From Pseudomonas sp. R37(2017) (GTDB lineage: Bacteria; Pseudomonadota; Gammaproteobacteria; Pseudomonadales; Pseudomonadaceae): a stretch of 64,000 nucleotides of DNA. The position numbers were made by a program, and so were the translations under genes. This document shows, piece by piece, positions 8,857 to 15,947 of the stretch. Each line of letters begins with the position of its first letter. Position 1 is the first letter of the stretch. The DNA lies in assembly GCF_002113375.1 (NCBI RefSeq), contig NZ_NEHO01000010.1, positions 124,001 through 188,000 of the forward strand, written 5' to 3'. The notes below the pieces were generated by a model. The model made no database searches and had not been told where the DNA came from. It saw only the letters and a list, made by a program, of their open reading frames with translations.

Positions 8857-9171
8857 ATGTCTTATGCAGTAATCGTTACTGGCGGCAAGCAGTACAAAGT
8901 CGCCCCAGGTGAATACCTGAAGATCGAAAAACTGGAAGTCGCTACCGGCGAATCCGTTACCTTTGATCGCGTTCTGTTGGTTGCCAACGGTGACGACGTG
9001 AATATCGGCGCTCCAGTTGTTGCTGGCGCTACCGTTGTGGCTGAAGTGATCTCCCAAGGTCGTCACGATAAAGTCCGCATCATCAAGTTCCGTCGCCGTA
9101 AGCACCACATGAAGCGTATGGGCCACCGCCAGTGGTACACCGAGATCAAAATCACCGGTATTCAGGCTTAA
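8857..9171 (+). CDS. rplU: 50S ribosomal protein L21
   Basis: 104 residues starting MSYAVIVTGGKQYKVAPGEY, the classic L21 opening. The C-terminal segment KFRRRKHHMKRMGHRQWYTEIKI is the rRNA-binding tail. The frame is open upstream, but the ATG at 8857 follows a good ribosome site (ATCGGAGAAATACC) and gives the family length. It is the first gene of the rplU-rpmA pair, with 35 bp to rpmA. Confidence 0.97.
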   Translation: MSYAVIVTGGKQYKVAPGEYLKIEKLEVATGESVTFDRVLLVANGDDVNIGAPVVAGATVVAEVISQGRHDKVRIIKFRRRKHHMKRMGHRQWYTEIKITGIQA

Positions 9172-9206
9172 TTTCAGCCTAATTCCTCACTAGGAGAATT
9201 GAACTC

Positions 9207-9464
9207 ATGGCACACAAAAAAGCTGGTGGTAGTACCCGTAACGGTCGCGACTCAGAAGCCAAACGCCTTGGCGTGAAGATGTATGGCGGCCAGGCTATCA
9301 AAGCAGGCAACATCATCGTGCGTCAGCGCGGCACCCAATTCCACGCTGGCTACGGCGTTGGCATGGGCAAGGATCACACCCTCTTCGCTAAAGTCGAAGG
9401 CGTGATCAAGTTCGAAGTAAAAGGCGCCTTCGGTCGTCGTTACGTGAGCGTAGTCGCGGCTTAA
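9207..9464 (+). CDS. rpmA: 50S ribosomal protein L27
   Basis: 85 residues, MAHKKAGGSTRNGRDSEAKR. The N-terminus reaches the peptidyl-transferase centre and needs no processing here, because it starts directly at the conserved AHKKAGG. The start follows TAGGAGAATTGAACTC. It is co-transcribed with rplU and ends at a strong terminator 15 bp downstream. Confidence 0.97.
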   Translation: MAHKKAGGSTRNGRDSEAKRLGVKMYGGQAIKAGNIIVRQRGTQFHAGYGVGMGKDHTLFAKVEGVIKFEVKGAFGRRYVSVVAA

Positions 9465-9479
9465 TTGCGCGATCGCTGG

Positions 9480-9508
9480 AAAAGCCCTGTCTCGCGACGG
9501 GGCTTTTT
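9480..9508 (+). terminator. Terminator of rplU-rpmA
   Basis: AAAAGCCCTGTCTCGCGACGG continues into GGCTTTTT: a GC-rich stem of AAAAGCCC against GGGCTTTT followed by a T-run, 15 bp after the rpmA stop. Confidence 0.85.
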
Positions 9509-9659
9509 CGTTTGTGGGGTGAGTCTCTTGCAAAGCTGTTTGTATGGGCTGTCGGCGTACGATGTAGGTGTCGTGGTTTGGGGTCGCTGCGCTCATTTTT
9601 GCAAGAGTCTTATGTCTTGATTGTTTTTCGGCTCGTCCGTATGGCGAGAGGCGTTTGTT

Positions 9660-10883
9660 ATGAAGTTTGTTGATGAAGTATCGATTCGAGTAAAGGCCGG
9701 TGATGGCGGCAATGGCTGCATGAGCTTCCGTCGCGAAAAATTCATCGAAAACGGCGGTCCTAACGGTGGCGATGGCGGTGATGGCGGTTCCATCTACATG
9801 ATGGCCGACGAGAACCTCAATACCCTGGTGGACTACCGTTACACCCGGCACTTCGATGCCGAGCGTGGTTCCAACGGCGGCAGCACCGATTGCACCGGCA
9901 AGAAGGGCGAAGACCTGATCCTGCGTGTACCGGTCGGTACCACGGTGATCGACTCTGCCACTCAGGAAGTCATCGGCGACCTGACCAAGGCTGGTCAGAA
10001 ATTGATGGTGGTGCAGGGCGGCTGGCACGGTCTGGGCAACACCCGTTTCAAATCCAGTACCAACCGTGCGCCGCGCCAGACCACTCCGGGCAAGCCGGGT
10101 GAGCAGCGCGACCTGAAGCTGGAGATGAAAGTACTGGCTGACGTAGGTCTGCTGGGTTTGCCGAATGCTGGCAAAAGCACCTTCATTCGTTCGGTATCGG
10201 CCGCCAAGCCGAAAGTTGCCGACTACCCGTTCACCACGCTGGTGCCGAACCTGGGCGTGGTCAGTGTCGATCGCTGGAAGAGCTTCGTCATTGCCGATAT
10301 TCCGGGTTTGATCGAAGGTGCTTCCGAAGGTGCGGGGCTGGGTATTCGCTTCCTCAAGCACTTGGCGCGTACGCGTCTGCTGCTGCACCTCGTGGACATG
10401 GCGCCGCTGGATGACGCCAGTGCTCCGGATGCCGCTGAGGTGATCGTCAACGAGCTGATCAAGTTCAGTCCGTCTCTGGCTGAGCGTGATCGCTGGCTGG
10501 TCCTGAACAAGTGCGATCAGATCCTTGAGGAAGAGCATGATGCTCGCGTCAAGGAGATCGTTGATCGCCTGGAGTGGACTGGTCCGGTCTATGTGATCTC
10601 GGCCATCTCCAAGCTCGGTACCGAGCGTCTGTGCCACGACATCATGCGTTACATGGAAGATCGTGCCGATCGCCTGGCCAATGACCCGGCCTACAAGGAA
10701 GAACTGGCCGATCTCGATCAGCGCATCGAAGACGAAGCTCGCGCGCAACTGCAGGCGCTGGATGACAAGCGTGCCCTGCGTCGCAGTGGCGTGAAGTCGG
10801 TCCACGACATTGGCGACGATGATTGGGACGAGGAAGATGTGGATGACGAGGACGGTCCGGAAATCATTTACGTGCGTGACTGA
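9660..10883 (+). CDS. obg: GTPase Obg (CgtA), ribosome assembly
   Basis: 407 residues. The N-terminal glycine-rich Obg fold (about 1-158, GPNGGDGGDGGS) is followed by a G domain with G1 GLPNAGKST (about 166-174), G3 DIPGLIEGA and G4 NKCD. There is a short acidic C-terminus (DDDWDEEDVDDEDGPE). It is an essential GTPase acting in late 50S assembly and stringent signalling. The start MKFVDEVSI at 9660 is the family start; an upstream in-frame Met is not used by homologues. It follows rpmA after a terminator and so has its own promoter. Confidence 0.96.
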   Translation: MKFVDEVSIRVKAGDGGNGCMSFRREKFIENGGPNGGDGGDGGSIYMMADENLNTLVDYRYTRHFDAERGSNGGSTDCTGKKGEDLILRVPVGTTVIDSATQEVIGDLTKAGQKLMVVQGGWHGLGNTRFKSSTNRAPRQTTPGKPGEQRDLKLEMKVLADVGLLGLPNAGKSTFIRSVSAAKPKVADYPFTTLVPNLGVVSVDRWKSFVIADIPGLIEGASEGAGLGIRFLKHLARTRLLLHLVDMAPLDDASAPDAAEVIVNELIKFSPSLAERDRWLVLNKCDQILEEEHDARVKEIVDRLEWTGPVYVISAISKLGTERLCHDIMRYMEDRADRLANDPAYKEELADLDQRIEDEARAQLQALDDKRALRRSGVKSVHDIGDDDWDEEDVDDEDGPEIIYVRD

Positions 10884-10902
10884 TTTGTTGCGATAAACTT
10901 AA

Positions 10903-10928
10903 GCGCCGCTCAATCGAGCGGCGTTTTG
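10903..10928 (+). terminator. Terminator of obg
   Basis: Stem CGCCGCT/AGCGGCG with loop CAATCG, then TTTTGG, 20 bp after the obg stop. Confidence 0.75.
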
Positions 10929-11020
10929 GTATCTGGAAATCGATTGTTGGTCACGAATAACCACGAATAACGTCACGGGCAGTGCTGGGTCGCGCTGTCC
11001 TCAAGCTAAGGTTGAAGATG

Positions 11021-12139
11021 ATGCGGAGCAAGGTGACAGGTGCGCAGCGTTGGGTCGTGAAGATCGGCAGCGCGTTGCTGACGGCGGACGGCAAGGGCCT
11101 GGATCGCGCGGCGATGGGTGTCTGGGTTGAACAGATGGTGGCCTTGCATGAGGCGGGTGTCGAGCTGGTGCTGGTGTCCTCCGGGGCGGTGGCGGCTGGT
11201 ATGAGCCGGTTGGGCTGGACCTCGCGACCCAGTGCGATGCATGAGCTCCAGGCTGCCGCTGCAATCGGTCAGATGGGGTTGGTGCAGGCCTGGGAGTCGA
11301 GCTTTGCCGAGCATGGCCGGCATACCGCGCAGATTCTCCTGACCCACGACGACCTGTCCGACCGCAAGCGTTACCTGAATGCGCGCAGCACCTTGCGTGC
11401 GCTGGTCGAGCTGAGGGTCATTCCGGTGATCAACGAGAATGACACGGTAGTCACCGACGAGATCCGTTTTGGCGACAACGACACCCTGGCGGCGCTGGTG
11501 GCCAACCTGGTCGAGGCTGACCTGCTGGTGATCCTGACGGATCGGGATGGCATGTTTGATGCCGATCCGCGCAACAATCCGGACGCCAAGTTGATCTACG
11601 AGGCGCGTGCCGATGATCCGGCGCTCGATGCGGTGGCGGGCGGTACGGGTGGTGCGTTGGGGCGTGGTGGCATGCAGACCAAGCTGCGTGCTGCGCGTCT
11701 GGCTGCCCGTTCCGGCGCTCACACCATCATCGTTGGTGGGCGGCTTGAACGTGTGCTGGATCGCCTCAAGGCGGGTGAGCGCATTGGTACGCTGCTGTCG
11801 CCGGAGCGCGGCATGCTGGCGGCGCGCAAGCAGTGGCTGGCCGGTCATCTGCAAACCCGTGGCACCCTGGTGCTGGATGCCGGGGCGGTGACAGCCTTGT
11901 CCCAGGGCAACAAGAGCTTGCTGCCGGTAGGGGTCAAGTTGGTGCAGGGCAGCTTCCGTCGTGGTGAGATGGTGGTCTGCGTGGCGCCGGACGGTCGGGA
12001 AATTGCCCGTGGCCTGGCGAACTACAGCGCGTTGGAAGCACAAAAAATCATCGGTCAGTCGTCAGAGGCGATTGTTGGTCTGTTGGGGTATATGGCGGAG
12101 CCGGAGCTGGTTCATCGCGATAACCTGATCCTGGTCTGA
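11021..12139 (+). CDS. proB: Glutamate 5-kinase
   Basis: 372 residues. It phosphorylates L-glutamate in the first step of proline synthesis. The amino-acid kinase domain (about 1-260) has VVKIGSALLT, VSSGAVAAGM, INENDTVVTDEIRFGDND and GRGGMQTKLRAARLA. The C-terminal PUA domain (about 275-370) has KQWLAGHL and LLPVGV. MRSKVTGAQRWVVK matches homologues. An ATG one codon earlier (11018) is equally possible, and the ribosome site CTAAGGTTGA suits the second better. It follows obg as in PAO1. Confidence 0.95.
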   Translation: MRSKVTGAQRWVVKIGSALLTADGKGLDRAAMGVWVEQMVALHEAGVELVLVSSGAVAAGMSRLGWTSRPSAMHELQAAAAIGQMGLVQAWESSFAEHGRHTAQILLTHDDLSDRKRYLNARSTLRALVELRVIPVINENDTVVTDEIRFGDNDTLAALVANLVEADLLVILTDRDGMFDADPRNNPDAKLIYEARADDPALDAVAGGTGGALGRGGMQTKLRAARLAARSGAHTIIVGGRLERVLDRLKAGERIGTLLSPERGMLAARKQWLAGHLQTRGTLVLDAGAVTALSQGNKSLLPVGVKLVQGSFRRGEMVVCVAPDGREIARGLANYSALEAQKIIGQSSEAIVGLLGYMAEPELVHRDNLILV

Positions 12140-12151
12140 AGGAATACCCGA

Positions 12152-12616
12152 ATGCGCGTGGCAAAAGGATTGTTGGGGTTGTTGCTGGCGATGCCGTTGC
12201 TGGCTTCGGCTGAAGAGATAGGTCAGGTGTCGACGGTGTTCAAGTTCGTCGGGCCGAATGACCGGATCGTGGTCGAGGCCTTTGATGATCCCAAGGTCGA
12301 TGGCGTGACCTGCTATCTGTCGCGCGCCAAGACGGGTGGCGTGAAGGGTGGCCTGGGGTTGGCCGAGGATCGTGCCGAAGCGTCCATCGCTTGCCGCCAG
12401 GTCGGGCCTATCAGCTTCAAGGGCGAGCTCAAGGATGGCGACGAGGTGTTCAAGGAGCGCACGTCCCTGGTGTTCAAGACCATGCAGGTGGTGCGCTTCC
12501 TCGACAAGAAACGCAATACGCTGGTGTATCTGGTGTACAGCGATCGCTTGATCGAGGGCAGTCCGCAGAATGCGGTGACGGCGATTCCGATCTTGCCGTG
12601 GGCTCGCGCTCAATAG
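12152..12616 (+). CDS. creA: CreA family secreted protein
   Basis: 154 residues with a Sec signal peptide (MRVAKGLLGLLLAMPLLASA, cleavage after ASA-E), so the product is periplasmic. The mature part carries the CreA family features: VSTVFKFVGPNDRIVVEAFDDPKVDG, CYLSRAKTGG, and a second Cys in SIACRQVG, probably a disulfide. Function in the family is unknown. It starts 12 bp after proB with AAGGAATACCCG as ribosome site, so the two are probably co-transcribed. It ends before a REP pair. Confidence 0.88.
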   Translation: MRVAKGLLGLLLAMPLLASAEEIGQVSTVFKFVGPNDRIVVEAFDDPKVDGVTCYLSRAKTGGVKGGLGLAEDRAEASIACRQVGPISFKGELKDGDEVFKERTSLVFKTMQVVRFLDKKRNTLVYLVYSDRLIEGSPQNAVTAIPILPWARAQ

Positions 12617-12619
12617 GCC

Positions 12620-12720
12620 TGTAGGAGCGAGCATGCTCGCGATGGTCGTCAACGATTACGCGGGCTTCCTGTAAGCGCGCGGTGTTTTTTAGTCCATCGC
12701 GAGCATGCTCGCTCCTACAG
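12620..12720. repeat. REP pair, GTAGGAGC family
   Basis: Inverted TGTAGGAGCGAGCATGCTCG units enclose a spacer with the interior GATGGTCGTCAACGATTACG, also found near 7.6 and 61.8 kb. It lies between the creA-like gene and the rpsT terminator. Confidence 0.88.
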
Positions 12721-12753
12721 TGTCTTTTGGGTGATCATCAAATCGCAGGCAAT

Positions 12754-12781
12754 AAAAAACCGACCCTGAGGTCGGTTTTTT
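12754..12781 (-). terminator. Terminator of rpsT
   Basis: AAAAAACCGACC-CTGA-GGTCGGTTTTTT is a fully symmetric hairpin with T-runs on both strands. It lies 14 bp after the rpsT stop and may work for both converging transcripts. Confidence 0.88.
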
Positions 12782-12795
12782 AATGAACGGGTCGC

Positions 12796-13074
12796 TTAGG
12801 CAGCAGCGGCAACGTTCAGGGCCTTTACGTGGCCATTCAGGCGGCTCTTGTGGCGAGCAGCCTTGTTCTTGTGGATGATGCCTTTATCGGCCATGCGGTC
12901 GATAACTGGCACAGCCAGAACGTAAGCGGCTTGAGCTTTGGCAGCGTCTTTTGCGTCGATGGCTTTAACTACGTTCTTGATGTAGGTACGAACCATGGAA
13001 CGCAGGCTGGCGTTGTGGCTGCGACGCTTCTCAGCCTGTTTAGCACGTTTTTTGGCGGAAGGTGAGTTGGCCAC
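12796..13074 (-). CDS. rpsT: 30S ribosomal protein S20
   Basis: 92 residues, MANSPSAKKRAKQAEKRRSHN. It is very basic and Ala/Lys-rich, the standard length and sequence of S20, which binds 16S rRNA early in assembly. The ribosome site GAGGAGCTCGACGGTG precedes the ATG. It is transcribed alone and divergently from murJ. Confidence 0.97.
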   Translation of the reverse strand: MANSPSAKKRAKQAEKRRSHNASLRSMVRTYIKNVVKAIDAKDAAKAQAAYVLAVPVIDRMADKGIIHKNKAARHKSRLNGHVKALNVAAAA

Positions 13075-13127
13075 CGTCGAGCTCCTCGAAAGACTTTTTA
13101 GGAAATAGCAAACAAAATAGGCCGCGA

Positions 13128-13156
13128 ATCATGCCGATGAGTTGGTGTGTTGTCAA
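13128..13156 (-). promoter_or_regulatory. Sigma-70 promoter of rpsT
   Basis: On the minus strand, TTGACA is followed 17 bp later by CATGAT, about 55-80 bp upstream of rpsT. A GC-rich discriminator (TCGCGG) follows, as in growth-rate-controlled ribosomal promoters. Confidence 0.6.
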
Positions 13157-13326
13157 GGGCAGTTGAGACGTTCCGCTAAGTGGTAGGTATAAAGAGGCGG
13201 GAGATTCATTTCCGGCGTTTGACCTGTAAACTCGCGAGCTTTGGCTCTGTGCTGTTGCGGCGCGGAGTATCGCACAAGCGGGCGCTTTATTCGCCTGCTG
13301 TTTATCGACAGGCACAAACTCTTTCA

Positions 13327-14865
13327 ATGAATCTGCTCAAATCGTTGGCCGCCGTCAGCTCTATCACGATGCTTTCCCGGGTTCTCGGGTTTGTTCGTGA
13401 CACCCTCATTGCGCGGACATTTGGCGCGGGAATGGCGACCGACGCCTTCTTTATTGCCTTCAAGCTGCCAAACCTGCTGCGCCGGATTTTCGCCGAGGGA
13501 GCGTTTTCCCAGGCATTCGTGCCGATTCTTGCCGAATACAAAAGCCAGAAGGGTGAAGAGGCGACCCGAACCTTCATTGCGTATGTCTCGGGCCTGCTGA
13601 CGCTGGTGCTGGCATTGGTCACGGCGTTGGGCATGATCGCCGCGCCGTGGGTCATCTGGGTGACCGCGCCGGGTTTCACCGATACTCCGGAAAAATTCGA
13701 GCTGACGTCCAGCCTGCTGCGGGTGACCTTTCCTTACATTCTGCTGATTTCCCTGTCGTCGCTGGCCGGCGCGATCCTCAACACCTGGAACCGCTTTTCG
13801 GTGCCAGCCTTCGTGCCAACCCTGCTGAACGTCAGCATGATCATCTTTTCGGTGTTTTTGACACCGTACTTCGACCCGCCGGTAATGGCGCTCGGCTGGG
13901 CGGTACTGGTCGGCGGTCTGGCACAGTTGCTCTATCAACTGCCGCACCTGAAAAAGATCGGCATGCTGGTGCTGCCGCGCCTGAATCTGCGCGATACCGG
14001 CGTCTGGCGTGTCATGAAGCAGATGTTGCCAGCGATCCTCGGTGTCTCGGTGAGCCAGATTTCGTTGATCATCAACACCATCTTCGCGTCGTTCCTGGTT
14101 GCCGGTTCCGTGTCCTGGATGTACTACGCCGACCGTTTGATGGAGTTGCCATCCGGCGTGCTGGGCGTGGCGCTGGGGACGATTCTGCTGCCGACCCTGG
14201 CCAAGACCTACGCCAACAAGGATCGCCAGGAGTATTCGCGCATTCTCGACTGGGGGTTGCGCCTGTGCTTCGTGCTGGTATTGCCGTGCGCCCTGGCCCT
14301 GGGGATTCTGGCGGAGCCGTTGACGGTTTCGCTGTTCCAGTACGGCCAGTTCGATGCCCATGATGCGGCCATGACTCAGCGCGCTTTGATTGCCTATTCC
14401 GTCGGTTTGCTCGGGATTATCCTGATCAAGGTGCTGGCGCCGGGTTTTTATGCGCAACAAAACATCCGTACGCCGGTGAAAATCGCAATTTTCACACTGG
14501 TCGTCACTCAGCTATTCAACCTGCTGCTGATCGGCCCGTTGGCTCACGCGGGCCTGGCGCTGGCTATCAGTGTCGGTGCCTGTCTCAATGCAGGGTTGCT
14601 CTTCTATCAGTTGCGTAAACAGCAGATGTACCAACCGCAACCGGGCTGGGCAAAGTTCGGCTTCAAGCTGGTGATTGCGGTCGGGGTGATGTCTGGCGTA
14701 TTGCTGGCAGGGATGCATTTCATGCCGGCCTGGGGTGAGGGGCAGATGCTTGAGCGTTTCCTGCGTCTGGGTGCCTTGGTCGTTGCTGGTGTGGTGGCTT
14801 ATTTCGGCATGTTAGTGTTGATGGGCTTCCGTTTGCGCGACTTCAATCGCAAGGCGCTGGGGTAG
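13327..14865 (+). CDS. murJ: Lipid II flippase MurJ (MviN)
   Basis: 512 residues with about 14 hydrophobic segments. It is a MOP-superfamily flippase that moves lipid II across the inner membrane for peptidoglycan synthesis. The family N-terminus is MNLLKSLAAVSSITMLSRVLGFVRD, followed by TFGAGMATDAFFIAFKLPNL and FAEGAFSQAFVP. An in-frame extension upstream is open, but MNLLKSL at 13327 is the conserved start. It is followed by ribF after about 130 bp, as in PAO1 (PA4562-PA4561). Confidence 0.95.
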   Translation: MNLLKSLAAVSSITMLSRVLGFVRDTLIARTFGAGMATDAFFIAFKLPNLLRRIFAEGAFSQAFVPILAEYKSQKGEEATRTFIAYVSGLLTLVLALVTALGMIAAPWVIWVTAPGFTDTPEKFELTSSLLRVTFPYILLISLSSLAGAILNTWNRFSVPAFVPTLLNVSMIIFSVFLTPYFDPPVMALGWAVLVGGLAQLLYQLPHLKKIGMLVLPRLNLRDTGVWRVMKQMLPAILGVSVSQISLIINTIFASFLVAGSVSWMYYADRLMELPSGVLGVALGTILLPTLAKTYANKDRQEYSRILDWGLRLCFVLVLPCALALGILAEPLTVSLFQYGQFDAHDAAMTQRALIAYSVGLLGIILIKVLAPGFYAQQNIRTPVKIAIFTLVVTQLFNLLLIGPLAHAGLALAISVGACLNAGLLFYQLRKQQMYQPQPGWAKFGFKLVIAVGVMSGVLLAGMHFMPAWGEGQMLERFLRLGALVVAGVVAYFGMLVLMGFRLRDFNRKALG

Positions 14866-14995
14866 AGGTTCTGGCCTCGATAAACACGGGCGAGCCGGCG
14901 GTTTTGTCGGTTCGATCACTTTGGGTTACGGTGTTGCCTGTCGTCGGCCGCCGGGTGTGGTTATAATCGACCACTTTATGAGCAAGAAGCGCGTT

Positions 14996-15934
14996 ATGCA
15001 GCTGGTTCGAGGCCTTCACAATCTGCGCCCCCAGCATCGGGGCTGTGTCGCCACTATTGGCAACTTTGACGGTGTACACCGTGGCCACCAGGCAATCCTG
15101 GCGCGGCTGCGTGAGCGTGCGCTCGAGCTGGGCGTGCCCAGCTGCGTGGTGATTTTCGAGCCGCAACCGCGCGAGTTCTTCGCTCCGGAGACCGCACCGG
15201 CCCGTTTGGCCCGTTTGCGGGACAAGCTCCAGCTGCTGGCGGCAGAAGGCGTCGACCGTGTTTTGTGCCTGGCTTTCAACCAGCGCTTGAGCAAGCTCAG
15301 CGCCAGTGAATTCGTCGATACCATTCTGGTGGATGGCCTTGGCGTCCAGCACCTGGAGGTCGGGGATGACTTTCGTTTCGGCTGCGACCGCGCGGGAGAT
15401 TTCGATTTCCTGCAACAGGCCGGCATCCTTCAGGGGTTTACCGTCGAAGCGGCGCAAACCGTCGAGCTCGATGGCATCCGGGTCAGCAGCACACAGGTCC
15501 GCAATGCCCTGGCCGCCGCTGATTTTGCCCTGGCCGAACGCCTGCTCGGGCGGCCGTACCGGATCGCCGGACGTGTATTGCATGGCCAGAAGCTCGCCCG
15601 GCAGTTGGGTACGCCCACCGCCAACATACAACTCAAGCGTCGTCGCGTACCGTTCACCGGGGTTTACCTGGTGGATGTAGAGATCGGCGGCAAGACCTGG
15701 GCCGGCGTCGCCAATATCGGCGTGCGGCCCACGGTTCAAGGTGATGGCAAAGCCCACCTGGAAGTGCATCTTTTAGATTTTGCCGGCGATCTGTATGACC
15801 GGCGTTTAACGGTGGTTTTCCACCACAAGCTGCGAGAAGAGCAGCGTTTCGCCTCTCTGGAGGCGCTGAAAACGGCGATCAACGCGGATGTCGCCGCCGC
15901 CCGTGCACTAGCCGCACCTAGCGCCCATCGCTAA
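14996..15934 (+). CDS. ribF: Bifunctional riboflavin kinase / FAD synthetase
   Basis: 312 residues. The N-terminal FMN adenylyltransferase domain (about 1-185) has ATIGNFDGVHRGHQAIL and ISSTQVRNALAAADF-type motifs (here VSSTQVRNAL). The C-terminal flavokinase domain (about 185-310) has GRVLHGQKLARQLGTPTAN and GVANIGVRPTVQG. It makes FMN and FAD from riboflavin. MQLVRGLHNL is the usual Pseudomonas start; MSKKRV six codons earlier (14978) is an alternative. ileS begins 13 bp downstream, so ribF probably opens the ribF-ileS-lspA-fkpB operon. Confidence 0.95.
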   Translation: MQLVRGLHNLRPQHRGCVATIGNFDGVHRGHQAILARLRERALELGVPSCVVIFEPQPREFFAPETAPARLARLRDKLQLLAAEGVDRVLCLAFNQRLSKLSASEFVDTILVDGLGVQHLEVGDDFRFGCDRAGDFDFLQQAGILQGFTVEAAQTVELDGIRVSSTQVRNALAAADFALAERLLGRPYRIAGRVLHGQKLARQLGTPTANIQLKRRRVPFTGVYLVDVEIGGKTWAGVANIGVRPTVQGDGKAHLEVHLLDFAGDLYDRRLTVVFHHKLREEQRFASLEALKTAINADVAAARALAAPSAHR

Positions 15935-15947
15935 TGAAGAGCCTTAA

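Noticed and set aside
14866..14995. FMN riboswitch upstream of ribF
   Set aside because: The 130-bp gap lacks the conserved RFN boxes, and FMN switches in pseudomonads sit upstream of ribB, not ribF.
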